From: Cololabis saira
Lineage: Eukaryota; Chordata; Actinopteri; Beloniformes; Belonidae
Reading direction: 5' to 3'
Length of the DNA stretch: 64,000 bases
Assembly (NCBI RefSeq): GCF_033807715.1
Contig: NC_084590.1
Coordinates: forward strand, 3,042,001-3,106,000
Position 1 is the stretch's first letter. Every line of letters starts with the position of its first letter. A program made the position numbers and the translations under genes. This document shows, piece by piece, positions 53,890 to 64,000 of this stretch. A model generated the notes under the pieces. That model was given only the letters and a program-made list of their open reading frames with translations, was not told the DNA's origin and did not search any database.

Positions 53890-56050
53890 CATGCTTGGTC
53901 TGAAATTTCCGAGCTGGAAATCAGAGAAGCCAGTTGTGTTAGTGGTAGTGTACCGGCCCCCTGCTGGTGCGTATCTAGAGTTTTTGTCTGAATTTTCAGA
54001 TTTCCTTTCTGGATTATTGATCAGCACAGATAAATTCATCATAGTGGGTGATTTTAACATTCATATGGATGTTGAAAGCGATAATCTTAAATTAGCCCTC
54101 GATTCTCTTCTAGAATCAATGGGTATCTCACAAAAAGTGGATAAACCGACGCACTGTTTTAATCATACTCTCGATCTCGTTCTCACCTACGGTGTTGAAA
54201 CTGATGGTCTGTTGGTGTCACCTGTAAACTCCCTTTTATCCGACCATTACTTAATAACGTTTGAATTTAATTTTGTTGATGTTGAAGTGCAAAATAGGAG
54301 GTATTATTTTAGCAGATGTTTGTCTGATGAAGTTATTGTTAAATTTAGGGAGGCCATTGCTTATCTTACGACAGTGCGAAATAGTGATGTAATCGAGGCC
54401 AGTGACCTGGGTTCTACCTCTGCAGATGTTGATTTCCTTGCTAGTAACACTGCTGATTTGTTGCATTCAGCTTTAGACGAAGTTGCTCCTTTGAAAAGGA
54501 GGGTTTCTAGCCACAGGAGCTTAACTCCCTGGTATAATTCAGATATCCGCATGTTGAAACAAAACGTGCGTAAAATGGAAAGGAAGTGGTACTCTTGTAG
54601 GTCTGTAGACTCTTATCGTGAATGGAAAGATATTCTAATAGTATATAAAAAAGCCATTCGCAAAGCCAGAACAGCTTATTATTCAACGTTGATAGAGGAT
54701 AACAAAAGTAACCCACGTTTTCTGTTCAGCACTGTAGCCAGGCTGACAAAGAGTCACAACTCTGTTGAGCCGTGCATTCCTGCAGCTCTCGGTAGTGAGG
54801 ACTTTATGAGCTTCTTCAACAGTAAAATCGTGAGAATTAGAGAAGAAATCAACCAGCCGATTGTAGGTGTTTCTTCAGCTTTAGCGACTTCCCTAGGCTC
54901 TGACTTGCCTCTAGACTGTTTTGATCCTATAGACCTCCCTGAGCTGACTTCACTCGTCAATAGAGCTAAGTCAACCACATGTATGTTAGACCCCATCCCG
55001 ACTCGACTATTCAAACATATTTTTTCTCTTATTGGTACGACAATACTGGACCAAATTAACCTATCCCTAAGTTTAGGATATGTACCACAGGTTTTCAAAG
55101 TCGCAGTAATTAAACCTTTACTTAAAAAACCTTCTCTTGACCCAGACACCTTAGCTAATTATAGACCAATTTCCAACCTTCCATTTGTGTCTAAAATTCT
55201 GGAAAAGGCAGTTTCAAGCCAGTTATGTGACTATTTGTATAGAAATGATCTGTTTGAAGTCTTTCAGTCAGGGTTCAGAATGCATCATAGCACAGAGACA
55301 GCACTGGTTCGAGTCACGAATGACCTCCTTATGGCCTCAGATAAGGGATTAGTGTCCATACTGGTTCTACTGGACCTCAGTGCTGCTTTTGACACTATAG
55401 ATCATGGCATTTTACTGCACAGGTTAGAGCATGTCGTTGGGATTAAAGGGACAGCTCTATGTTGGTTTAAATCATATCTATCTGACAGGTTCCAGTTTGT
55501 TCATGTACATGAGGTTTCTTCAGAACAGTCAAGGGTCTGTTATGGTGTTCCGCAGGGTTCAGTGCTAGGGCCAATCTTGTTCAGTTTATACATGCAGCCA
55601 TTGGGAAGTATAATCCAGAATCACGGCATACACTTTCATTGTTATGCTGATGATACGCAGCTCTACTTGTCTATGAAGCCGGATGAAACAGAACCGTTAG
55701 TTAAACTTCAGGCATGTCTTAGGGACATCAAGGACTGGATGTCCAGAAATTTCCTGCTTCTAAATTCAGATAAAACAGAGGTTATCATTCTTGGTCCAGA
55801 GCATCTTAGGAAGGGATTAGATGGTGTTGCGATGGCTTCCAGTGCAACTGTGAGAAACCTTGGTGTTATTTTCGATCAGGATTTGTCGTTTAAACCATAT
55901 GTCAATCAGGTTTGTAAAATAGCCTTTTTCCATCTCCGTAATATTGCAAAGATTAGGAAAATCCTCTCGCAGAGTGATGCAGAAAAACTAGTTCATGCGT
56001 TTGTATCTTCTAGACTAGATTACTGTAATGTGTTGGGCCGCACCCAGTGA
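53789..56050 (+). CDS. L2 LINE ORF2: partial endonuclease plus reverse transcriptase (copy 1), cut by LTR
   Basis: Open for 753 codons. L2 homology starts at about 53915 ([20 protein letters not shown]), so the N-terminal third of the endonuclease is missing. [11 protein letters not shown] and [12 protein letters not shown] are the later EN blocks. RT follows: [32 protein letters not shown], box [13 protein letters not shown], box [19 protein letters not shown] and catalytic YADDTQLYL. True L2 sequence ends at YCNV-L (56030); the last few codons come from an inserted LTR. Loss of EN start and C-terminus makes autonomous movement unlikely. Confidence 0.85.
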   Translation: MTCLVACSRSAAGCLSGVQKTTWTLLTTGTCFIDMLGLKFPSWKSEKPVVLVVVYRPPAGAYLEFLSEFSDFLSGLLISTDKFIIVGDFNIHMDVESDNLKLALDSLLESMGISQKVDKPTHCFNHTLDLVLTYGVETDGLLVSPVNSLLSDHYLITFEFNFVDVEVQNRRYYFSRCLSDEVIVKFREAIAYLTTVRNSDVIEASDLGSTSADVDFLASNTADLLHSALDEVAPLKRRVSSHRSLTPWYNSDIRMLKQNVRKMERKWYSCRSVDSYREWKDILIVYKKAIRKARTAYYSTLIEDNKSNPRFLFSTVARLTKSHNSVEPCIPAALGSEDFMSFFNSKIVRIREEINQPIVGVSSALATSLGSDLPLDCFDPIDLPELTSLVNRAKSTTCMLDPIPTRLFKHIFSLIGTTILDQINLSLSLGYVPQVFKVAVIKPLLKKPSLDPDTLANYRPISNLPFVSKILEKAVSSQLCDYLYRNDLFEVFQSGFRMHHSTETALVRVTNDLLMASDKGLVSILVLLDLSAAFDTIDHGILLHRLEHVVGIKGTALCWFKSYLSDRFQFVHVHEVSSEQSRVCYGVPQGSVLGPILFSLYMQPLGSIIQNHGIHFHCYADDTQLYLSMKPDETEPLVKLQACLRDIKDWMSRNFLLLNSDKTEVIILGPEHLRKGLDGVAMASSATVRNLGVIFDQDLSFKPYVNQVCKIAFFHLRNIAKIRKILSQSDAEKLVHAFVSSRLDYCNVLGRTQ

Positions 56051-57968
56051 TCATCTGGACTTATAAAATGTATGAACATTTTGTGATTATGAATTCCAGC
56101 AAAGCCAGACCCGGCCTCCCCCCTGGAGTTTATGGCCCGGCTGCTATCTTCTCGCTCAGGCCAATTTATGACCCTGGTGGCCTGGTTCGAGATGGCCTGT
56201 ATGTGACCCACGATACGGCTCCAGATCAAAGCAGGACAGGAAGGTTTCTGCCAGGGAAAACAGACTTCCTTGGGGTTTTATGACACCTAAGCAGGGGTCG
56301 GGATGCAGCGGAGCCCAAAACCAGACCTCAAAATGGTACTGCTTCTTTGAACCCCCCCTTTTCCGCTTTAATGTGCCTCATAAAATGGCGCTGTTGCCTG
56401 AACTACAACCCCCAGCATGCCTTGCGGGGGGGGGTGGCGCCTACAAGCGGCGCTCATCCAATCGCAATGAGGCACCGATGACGTCACTGCAGCGCGCGTA
56501 GGATCAAAACCCCTGCCGCTGCTTCTCCTCTCTTCTCTTCCGATCACCCTCTCATCCGAGCTGGATCGTTTGGCTCTGGGCCAAGATCCCATCTCCCTTT
56601 CTCCCCCCGGCTGGGGGGAGGTGTAAGGCCCCATCGGGCCGCTCCGGTGGACCTGCAGCCCGTTGAAGCCGCGGTGCACGGAGCCGCCCCCATCAGCTCC
56701 CGGTCTCAACTTTTCATCCAGAGTCCTGCTTCACGTGTCCCCGGTCCCTGGGAGCTGGAAAGGGGGGGGGAAGCCGCTTCGAAGCTCGGCCCCGGCCCAG
56801 GGTGAGACCCGTTCTTCTTTCCTAACTTCTCTCTCTCTGCTCTTAAACTTCACCTGAAAGGACCTGTGGACAGCCTGCCCCGCGCAGAACCGAGACGCAT
56901 CCCGCTGCCCGTCCCGGGGCCACGCGCTCAGGCCGACGGGCACCAGCACTCAGAAGAAGTAGACTGGCCCCGCGCGCCCCCGAGACGACGTGATAGCCTC
57001 CGGACCGGAGCTGGAGCGCCGGCTGCTTCAGCTGTACCCCCGTCCTCTCGTGATTCCAGAGTCAGGAGGAGGAGCGGGAGAGGCGGGAGGACTCTCTGGG
57101 ATCGGACTCCGACCAAAGACCCGGCAGGAACCCCTGATCGGCACCCGGAGACCCGAGGAGGCGTGAGGTTTTGAGACCTGGGTGTATGAGTTTAACTGGG
57201 AGTGTTACAGAGCTAAATCTGTGTTCAGAGCTGAGATTACACCACCATCATTATAAGGACTGTTTTCATTAATTTGTAGTCACTACTTTCTGCTAGTCAT
57301 TCATGTTTTAAAGCGCTGTTTTCTGCAGTTGATCACGGTTTAACACCGGGATCACCATCCGTTCTAATTGCACGTGGCCCAGAGGGCGCGTCCATCTTTA
57401 AAAGACCACAGGAGCCCGTTTGAACTGTAGATGTTCTATATCTTCGTTATTATTGCTTGATTTCTTTTCTTTTTCATTCCATGCATTTAACGTTTATGTT
57501 TCATTTTATTGATTGTTGTTTTTCTAGTTAATTAATTGTTTTATGGATACTTAAGCCATTTCTGCCATCAGGTTTATTTGGGTGTTGCGTTTATCATCTT
57601 TTGACACCCGTATGTAAATAAATTCTGATTGATTTCTTTATGAGTGGTTGTGTTATTTCATGCAAGATTTGGTCACAAATTGATTTGTTTAAGCAGAGCC
57701 TAGTGTTCGGATATCACGCCTTCACTGTTATTCTGTAAGATTTGCTGTTCTGCAGGATAATTCAAATCATAATGAGACTGATTTTCTGCTGTTAGTTATC
57801 GAATCCCACCGGAAGTAAGGCCCCGGCGGTGGTGCCCCTACGAGAATTATCATTTTTGATAATACAATTTGATAAATAGTCAACTTTATTAATTATTAAT
57901 AATTCTTTAATAGAATTATCATTAGCCTTGATAACTGGACAGCCAAGCTACCTATGAGTTGCACAACA
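56031..57968 (+). mobile_element. Probable solo LTR (1.94 kb) splitting L2 ORF2
   Basis: The insert starts TGTTGGGCC and ends GCACAACA (TGTTG/CAACA inverted tips) and is flanked by AATG at 56027-56030 and 57969-57972, a 4-bp target duplication. Excising it restores contiguity with L2 sequence seen at 15.5 kb. It contains a GC-rich promoter-like block (56380-57170) and AATAAA at about 57617. No gag, pol or env frames and no second LTR were found, so it is interpreted as a solo LTR left by recombination. Its retroelement family is unassigned. Confidence 0.6.
56401..56486 (+). promoter_or_regulatory. Promoter-like motif cluster in the LTR
   Basis: ACTACAACCCCCAGCATGC (56402-56420) resembles the ZNF143/Ronin site. 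CCAAT lies at 56458-56462 and a consensus CRE, TGACGTCA, at 56479-56486. Downstream is a pyrimidine-rich stretch (GCTTCTCCTCTCTTCTCTTC) that could hold the start site. The motif matches are seen directly; activity is inference. Confidence 0.5.
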
Positions 57969-57972
57969 AATG

Positions 57973-58397
57973 TGTTGTTAGCAGGATGTCCAAGTAATTT
58001 GCTGAATAGGCTCCAGCTGATCCAAAATGCAGCAGCACGAGTACTGACAGGAATTAGCAGGAGAGACCACGTCTCTCCAGTGTTAGCGTCGCTCCATTGG
58101 TTACCCGTAAAATTCAGAATCCAATTTAAAATTTTATTACTTGCGTATAAAGCCCAAAACGGCTTAGCTCCGCATTATTTGCAAGACCTGATAGTGCCTT
58201 ATGTTCCTGTCAGAGCTCTCCGTTCTCAGAGTGCAGGTTTACTCGTAGTTCCTAAATGTAGATTTGGAGGGCGGGCGTTCTGCTATCAGGCACCACTACT
58301 ATGGAACCAACTTCCAATCTGGGTTAAGGAGGCTGACACCACCTCCACCTTTAAAACTAAACTTAAAACATTTCTGTTTAGTAAAGCCTATAGTTAG
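57973..58397 (+). pseudogene. L2 ORF2 C-terminus, continuing after LTR (copy 1)
   Basis: The frame resumes with LLAGCPSNLLNRLQLIQNAA and goes through LHWLPVKFRIQFKILLLAYK, YLQDLIVPYVPV, FGGRAFCYQAPLLWNQLP to LFSKAYS and a stop. It is colinear with the 15.5-kb copy and otherwise undamaged. Confidence 0.85.
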
Positions 58398-59362
58398 TGT
58401 TTAGTAAACCTCTAGCTGGTGTTGGCAAATCTCTAGGTAGTGTAAACTTTAGTGTGTCAGAGTCGCTCCTGTAGTTTCTTGTGCTGGCCCCCCCTTCTCC
58501 TCCCTTTTCTCTCTTTTGTCCATGTTGCAGCATCCTTTGCCGGACACCGGAACCTGCAGGTGGTCGTGGGTGGCTTGTAGCTTGCATTACGGAGCACAAG
58601 TCTTTCCCTGACCCTGCACCCCAAACTGGGACTTGCTGATTGGGCCGGAGCTTCGGGAGCTGCATGCTGGCCTGCGGTCCCCACCCCTGGTCATCCCGTT
58701 GCTGGCCCCCCCTTCTCCTCCCTTTTCTCTCTTTTGTCCTGCAGGTGGTCGTGGGTGGCTTGTAGCTTGCATTACGGAGCACAAGTCTTTCCCTGACCCT
58801 GCACCCCAACCTCGGACTTGCTGATTGGGCCGGAGCTTCGGGAGCTGCGTGCTGGCCTGCGGTCCCCACCCCTGGTCATCTCGTTGCTGGCCCCCCCTTC
58901 TCCTCCCTTTTCTCTCTTTTGTCCTGCAGGTGGTCGTGGGTGGCTTGTAGCTTGCATTACGGAGCACAAGTCTTTCCCCGACCCTGCACCCCAACCTGGG
59001 ACTTGCTGATTGGGCCGGAGCTTCGGGAGCTGCGTGCCGGCCTGCGGTCCCCACCCCTGGTCATCCCGTTGCTGCTTCCACCTGCCTGCTGTGCTGTTGC
59101 CGTCCCTGACCCACCAGTCTGGCCCTCGGCAGGAGGGTCCCCCCTTATGAGCCTGGTCCTGCTCAAGGTTTCTTCCCTCCTAAAGGGGAGTTTTTCCTTG
59201 CCATTGTTTGGCTTAAGGTTTTTCTCCCACTAGGGGAGTTTTTACCTGCCATTGTTTATGTAATAACTGCTCGGGGGTCATGTTCTGGGTATGGGTCTCT
59301 GTAAAGCGTCTAGAGACAACTCTGTTGTATTAGACGCTATATAAATAATATTGAATTGAATT
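58398..59362 (+). mobile_element. L2 3' UTR with ~185-bp tandem array and (TTGAA)n tail
   Basis: The stop is followed by AGTAAACCTCTAG words, then a tandem array in which GCTGATTGGGCCGGAGCTTC recurs at about 58635, 58820 and 59005. Then come the conserved 3' block (GGAGGGTCCCCCCTTATGAG, TCCTAAAGGGGAGTTTTTCC, GGGGAGTTTTTACCTGCC) and the TATATAAATAATATTGAATT tail. The frames that span the array are repeat artefacts. Confidence 0.8.
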
Positions 59363-59368
59363 GAATAG

Positions 59369-59722
59369 AAGTCTGGCGGATGAGTCAGGGAGCTCCAGGT
59401 GTTTGTGAATGGAGTCCATGATGAAGATTTTTGCATCATCAACGCTTCTGCCTGCGCGATATGCAAACTGGAGTGGGTCCATTAGGGAGTCAGTTGCTCT
59501 GATGACGTGCTGTTTTATGATCTTCTCCATGGCCTTCATCACCAGGGAGGTGAGGGCCACAGGGCGGAGATCGTTCAGAGTCTTTGGCTTATTTTTTGGG
59601 GATAGGGATGACTGTGGAGTGTTTCCACAGCTGTGGAACGGTGTGGCTGTCGAGGGAGTGTTGAAAAAGAGTCCGGAACACACTCCCTGCACAGTGCCTC
59701 AGGAGTCGGCCCTCACCACGTC
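59369..59722 (-). pseudogene. Rex1-like RT fragment (copy 2)
   Basis: Same fragment as at 51247-51600 with one visible residue change (AYRAGRSVDD rather than AYRSGRSVDD). Confidence 0.8.
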
Positions 59723-59866
59723 CACGGTCCTGAAGGTGAGTGCAGAGCTACCAAATATTGCACTTTGCCTCAGCCTGAAATAAAACAGTCAATTCATGAT
59801 ACTTTCTCATCTCCTAATTTTGATAGCTAATAATACAATGTCAGTGTTGTACATGAGAATACCATC

Positions 59867-60131
59867 CATCCATCCATCCATCCATTATCTATACCCGCTT
59901 TATCCTTTGCAGGGTCACGGGGGTCTGCTGGAGCCTATCCCAGCTCATTTCAGGTGAGAGGCAGGGGTTACACCCTGGACAGGTCACCAGTCCATCGCAG
60001 GGACACATATACAGACAAACAACTAGACACACTCACACTCACACCTACGGGCAATTTAGAATCACCAATTAACCTACTATGCATGTTTTTGGACTGTGGG
60101 AGGAATCCGGAGTACCCGGAGAAAACCCACG
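59867..60131 (-). mobile_element. Retroposon with 15-bp target duplication (copy 2)
   Basis: Copy of 51745-52009. The right target repeat has acquired a C-to-T change at its first base. Confidence 0.8.
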
Positions 60132-61234
60132 TATGAGAATACCATCTTGGTAAAATAAAGCACTGTTTCCCATAATTCCAAACAATTAATAAACTAAATT
60201 TGACCAAACCCTCTTCCCACAATACATTTATCATTATTTTATCAGTACCAATCTTAATTAAAAACAACTATTACTATACCTACCTATTTGATTACAAAAT
60301 TATTGAACGTGATAAACATTAGTGGATAGAAAATTATCCAACATCTTCGTGTAGAAAATTAAATGTAATTAATTAACATTTGAATGGGAGATAAAGTACA
60401 AAATAATGACTTATGGCCACGACCATTCAGTAGAGTCCAAGAATATTAAAAAAAGATTGATAAAAGATCAAAGGAAAATGGAGCTCCTTCCCTGACGGGC
60501 GGCGATACTGGACCCACTTTGGTGAGGATCCCAACTCTCCCCACGAATGCAGTTCCACCTGCTTTCACCTCGGAATGTTTCACATTTCCAACAAAACAAA
60601 ACAAAACATTTTTTTCCAGGTTTAATGGTTCTAAATACACAGACAACAACTGCATTTACAGAAATCTTGAAGTTGTGAATCTTCAATAATATTTGGAATC
60701 ATAAGCAACAGTACAGTTTTACAAAGTTCTTGGAAAGTTCTACAGACACATCTAAAGCCGAGGAGGAACCGTAAAATACACATAAATGCGTGTAGGCCAA
60801 CCCTAGAGTCCATACAATGTCAGTGTTGTACATGAGAATACCATCCATCCATCCATCCATCCATTATCTATACCCGCTTTATCCTTTGCAGGGTCACGGG
60901 GGTCTGCTGGAGCCTATCCCAGCTCATTTCAGGTGAGAGGCAGGGGTTACACCCTGGACAGGACTGGAAACTGCTGCTTGCTGATTGGGTAACGTATTGC
61001 GTCACGCATCGCGTCACTTCCTGGTGTTTGCGGTCCGTTGCTGCTGCACGGCGTGCAGGCTCAGATCTCTCCCGACTTTTTATTTAAAACTTAGACTGTT
61101 TTCTGGTAAAATAGCACTATATCTGGTACATTACTGTCTTTATTTCAACACTCGCTCATTTTCTCTTCCGTAACTTTCACTGTCACCAATCACCGATACA
61201 TTTTCTGTCCGTTAGCCTCCGTTAGCATCTTAGC

Positions 61235-62011
61235 ATGGCCTCTCCGGCTCCCACCGCTTCACCGCTTTCCTGCTCAGTGTGTGAAATGTTTAGTTATTCC
61301 TCTACCTCCTTTAGTGAAGACGGTAAGTGCTTAAAGTGTAGTTTATTTGCAGGGTTGGAGGCGAGGCTCAGTCAGTTAGAGGTCCGGTTGGGCCAACTAA
61401 ACCATAGTCCGAGAGCCTCCTCAGCTAACCAGGCTAAGCTAGCGGCGGACCGGCCCGTAGCAGCTGAGCGTAGCCGCTCCCCTGCAGCTCCCGAGCAGCC
61501 GGCCAGGCAGGGCAGCTGGGTGACGGTTCGGAGGAAGACTAGTCTTAAAGGGCTCACAGAACACCACCACCCGCTTCATGTGTCTAACCGTTTTTCCCCA
61601 CTCAGCGACACATCTGTTGAGAAACCGACCCTGGTGATTGGAGACTCTATTGTGAGACATGTGAGGCCGACTCCAGAGACCATAGTTAGGTGTATCCCGG
61701 GGGCCAGAGCGGGCGACATAGAAGCAAATTTGAAGCTACTGGCAAAGGGTAATCGTAAATATGGTAAAGTTATCATCAATGTCGGAGCTAACGACTCCCG
61801 TCTTCGCCAGTCGGAAGTAACCAGAATGAATATTGTCTCGGTGTGTAACTACGCCAAGACCATGTCAGACTCTGTAGGTTTTTCTGGCCCCCTCCCCAAT
61901 CTGACCAGCGATGACATGTTTAGTCGCATGCTCTCGCTCCGCCGCTGGTTGTCTCAGTGGTGTTCAGAAAACGACGTGGACTTTATTGACAACTGGGACA
62001 TGCTTTATTGA
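61235..62011 (+). CDS. L2 LINE ORF1 with truncated SGNH domain (copy 2)
   Basis: 258 aa, same as the copy at 53113 in every residue I compared, including the four knuckle cysteines, GDSI and VGAND, and the same early stop after FIDNWDMLY. It came by duplication, not by an independent insertion, because the flanks are duplicated too. Confidence 0.8.
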   Translation: MASPAPTASPLSCSVCEMFSYSSTSFSEDGKCLKCSLFAGLEARLSQLEVRLGQLNHSPRASSANQAKLAADRPVAAERSRSPAAPEQPARQGSWVTVRRKTSLKGLTEHHHPLHVSNRFSPLSDTSVEKPTLVIGDSIVRHVRPTPETIVRCIPGARAGDIEANLKLLAKGNRKYGKVIINVGANDSRLRQSEVTRMNIVSVCNYAKTMSDSVGFSGPLPNLTSDDMFSRMLSLRRWLSQWCSENDVDFIDNWDMLY

Positions 62012-63515
62012 CATGCTTGGTCTGAAATTTCCGAGCTGGAAATCAGAGAAGCCAGTTGTGTTAGTGGTAGTGTACCGGCCCCCTGCTGGTGCGTATCTAG
62101 AGTTTTTGTCTGAATTTTCAGATTTCCTTTCTGGATTATTGATCAGCACAGATAAATTCATCATAGTGGGTGATTTTAACATTCATATGGATGTTGAAAG
62201 CGATAATCTTAAATTAGCCCTCGATTCTCTTCTAGAATCAATGGGTATCTCACAAAAAGTGGATAAACCGACGCACTGTTTTAATCATACTCTCGATCTC
62301 GTTCTCACCTACGGTGTTGAAACTGATGGTCTGTTGGTGTCACCTGTAAACTCCCTTTTATCCGACCATTACTTAATAACGTTTGAATTTAATTTTGTTG
62401 ATGTTGAAGTGCAAAATAGGAGGTATTATTTTAGCAGATGTTTGTCTGATGAAGTTATTGTTAAATTTAGGGAGGCCATTGCTTATCTTACGACAGTGCG
62501 AAATAGTGATGTAATCGAGGCCAGTGACCTGGGTTCTACCTCTGCAGATGTTGATTTCCTTGCTAGTAACACTGCTGATTTGTTGCATTCAGCTTTAGAC
62601 GAAGTTGCTCCTTTGAAAAGGAGGGTTTCTAGCCACAGGAGCTTAACTCCCTGGTATAATTCAGATATCCGCATGTTGAAACAAAACGTGCGTAAAATGG
62701 AAAGGAAGTGGTACTCTTGTAGGTCTGTAGACTCTTATCGTGAATGGAAAGATATTCTAATAGTATATAAAAAAGCCATTCGCAAAGCCAGAACAGCTTA
62801 TTATTCAACGTTGATAGAGGATAACAAAAGTAACCCACGTTTTCTGTTCAGCACTGTAGCCAGGCTGACAAAGAGTCACAACTCTGTTGAGCCGTGCATT
62901 CCTGCAGCTCTCGGTAGTGAGGACTTTATGAGCTTCTTCAACAGTAAAATCGTGAGAATTAGAGAAGAAATCAACCAGCCGATTGTAGGTGTTTCTTCAG
63001 CTTTAGCGACTTCCCTAGGCTCTGACTTGCCTCTAGACTGTTTTGATCCTATAGACCTCCCTGAGCTGACTTCACTCGTCAATAGAGCTAAGTCAACCAC
63101 ATGTATGTTAGACCCCATCCCGACTCGACTATTCAAACATATTTTTTCTCTTATTGGTACGACAATACTGGACCAAATTAACCTATCCCTAAGTTTAGGA
63201 TATGTACCACAGGTTTTCAAAGTCGCAGTAATTAAACCTTTACTTAAAAAACCTTCTCTTGACCCAGACACCTTAGCTAATTATAGACCAATTTCCAACC
63301 TTCCATTTGTGTCTAAAATTCTGGAAAAGGCAGTTTCAAGCCAGTTATGTGACTATTTGTATAGAAATGATCTGTTTGAAGTCTTTCAGTCAGGGTTCAG
63401 AATGCATCATAGCACAGAGACAGCACTGGTTCGAGTCACGAATGACCTCCTTATGGCCTCAGATAAGGGATTAGTGTCCATACTGGTTCTACTGGGCCTT
63501 TTTTTCCAGGTTTAA
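61911..63515 (+). CDS. L2 LINE ORF2, truncated before RT box A (copy 2)
   Basis: Open for 534 codons. It matches the first copy through EN blocks and the start of RT ([23 protein letters not shown]). At 63496 the L2 sequence stops one residue before the catalytic [12 protein letters not shown] block and is joined to noncoding DNA from its own 5' flank, giving a few novel codons (LFFQV) and a stop. Both catalytic RT boxes are absent, so it cannot encode an active RT. Confidence 0.85.
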   Translation: MTCLVACSRSAAGCLSGVQKTTWTLLTTGTCFIDMLGLKFPSWKSEKPVVLVVVYRPPAGAYLEFLSEFSDFLSGLLISTDKFIIVGDFNIHMDVESDNLKLALDSLLESMGISQKVDKPTHCFNHTLDLVLTYGVETDGLLVSPVNSLLSDHYLITFEFNFVDVEVQNRRYYFSRCLSDEVIVKFREAIAYLTTVRNSDVIEASDLGSTSADVDFLASNTADLLHSALDEVAPLKRRVSSHRSLTPWYNSDIRMLKQNVRKMERKWYSCRSVDSYREWKDILIVYKKAIRKARTAYYSTLIEDNKSNPRFLFSTVARLTKSHNSVEPCIPAALGSEDFMSFFNSKIVRIREEINQPIVGVSSALATSLGSDLPLDCFDPIDLPELTSLVNRAKSTTCMLDPIPTRLFKHIFSLIGTTILDQINLSLSLGYVPQVFKVAVIKPLLKKPSLDPDTLANYRPISNLPFVSKILEKAVSSQLCDYLYRNDLFEVFQSGFRMHHSTETALVRVTNDLLMASDKGLVSILVLLGLFFQV

Positions 63516-63691
63516 TGGTTCTAAATACACAGACACAGCATTTACAGAAATCTTGAAGTTGTGAATCTTCAATAATATTTGGAATCATAAGCAACAGTAC
63601 AGTTTTACAAAGTTCTTGGAAAGTTCTACAGACACATCTAAAGCCGAGGAGGAACCGTAAAATACACATAAATGCGTGTAGGCCAACCCTA
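63499..63691 (+). repeat. Third copy of the L2 5'-flank segment
   Basis: TTTTCCAGGTTTAATGGTTC to GGCCAACCCTAGAG matches 52490-52690 and 60612-60812 with one ~7-bp deletion. It is placed directly after truncated ORF2. Confidence 0.85.
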
Positions 63692-64000
63692 GAGGGACGC
63701 AGCGCATACATGATCAGAAACATTCACAGATGCCACTAGTTTAAGATAAATACAACCAACAGGCAGGCCAAAGTCCAAACATATCACAATTTAAAAAAAG
63801 ATAGAAGAAACATTCTATTCAAAATACAGATGCGAATAAACATGTAGATATGTACATTTATTAATATATGTAGATATATAGATGTATATTATGGATATAG
63901 ATATGTTATATGTAGCTATGTATATGGATATATTGAGTTGTATAATACTTACAATATTTGTATATCTATCTATTAATATATATTGATTTACAGTTATATG
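63692..64000. other. A+T-rich sequence, no gene
   Basis: TATATG/GATATA-rich DNA to the window edge. No feature recognised. Confidence 0.4.

Larger units (their letters stand above)
51060..59181. repeat. Segmental duplication unit 1 (8,122 bp offset)
   Basis: 51060-55371 and 59182-63493 are nearly identical at a constant offset of 8,122 bp; I noticed only a handful of substitutions over ~4.3 kb. The unit starts inside an L2 3' UTR tail in both copies. The part 55372-59181 (rest of ORF2, LTR, 3' UTR) has no second copy in the window. Confidence 0.9.
59182..63496. repeat. Segmental duplication unit 2
   Basis: Nearly identical to 51060-55374. Differences noticed by eye include C/T at ~59202, A to T in ATAAATA(A/T)TATTG, G to C in CTG(A/C)GCGAT, C to T at ~60132 and A to G at ~60767. 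It ends at a chimeric junction at 63496. Confidence 0.9.

Noticed and set aside
55200..58400. Host gene encoding a reverse transcriptase with a 1.9-kb intron
   Set aside because: The intervening DNA has TG...CA ends and a 4-bp target duplication, not GT-AG boundaries.
58378..59054. Repeated ~150-codon minus frames (QLPKLRPNQQ-type)
   Set aside because: Antisense products of the ~185-bp tandem array in an L2 3' UTR.

Overview
This is vertebrate nuclear DNA, most likely from a teleost fish. Long (AC)n/(TG)n arrays, Rex1-like and L2-like LINEs, L1 debris, a tRNA-derived SINE, Harbinger/HARBI1, Kolobok-like and hAT-like elements, solo LTRs and GT-AG introns all point that way. There is no sign of bacterial or operon organisation. 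Most of the window is nested repeats. Only two loci look like host genes.

Region by region. 1-7.8 kb: a SINE inserted in the RT of a Rex1-like LINE (minus), L1 and L2-type 3' remnants, a ~2-kb internally repetitive element, and a second Rex1-like 3' end. 7.8-17 kb: a microsatellite, a perfect hairpin, a LINE ORF1 (GDSL) relic, L2 fragments, a large inverted repeat, and an L2 copy split by a 1-kb retroposon carrying a membrane/coiled-coil reading frame. 17.2-35.6 kb: two diverged copies of one locus. Copy A (17.2-29.6 kb) keeps the 5' exon but its coding part is gutted and its intron swollen by L2, Harbinger, LTR and Kolobok-like insertions. Copy B (31.5-35.6 kb) is compact and has an intact 518-codon secreted protein with an EGF-like module, resembling fish SE-cephalotoxin-like (or rapunzel-like) proteins. 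36.6-42.4 kb: L2 copies on the minus strand, one nested with a HARBI1 element. 43-45.3 kb: microsatellites inside a large inverted repeat. 46.3-47.3 kb: a Harbinger Myb-like remnant. 48.5-49.7 kb: a two-exon gene (minus) for a secreted, cysteine-poor, probably disordered protein of unknown family. 51.06-63.5 kb: a near-identical direct duplication with an 8,122-bp offset. Each copy carries an L2 ORF1 with an SGNH-like domain and an EN-RT ORF2. In copy 1 ORF2 is split by a 1.94-kb solo LTR; in copy 2 it stops abruptly at a chimeric junction.

The two host-like genes show no functional link. The main story is structural: a duplicated secreted-protein gene whose copies diverged by deletion and transposon load, and a very recent (or assembly-made) segmental duplication with L2 3' tails at its edges. 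All family names come from reading translated motifs by eye; no database search was run.
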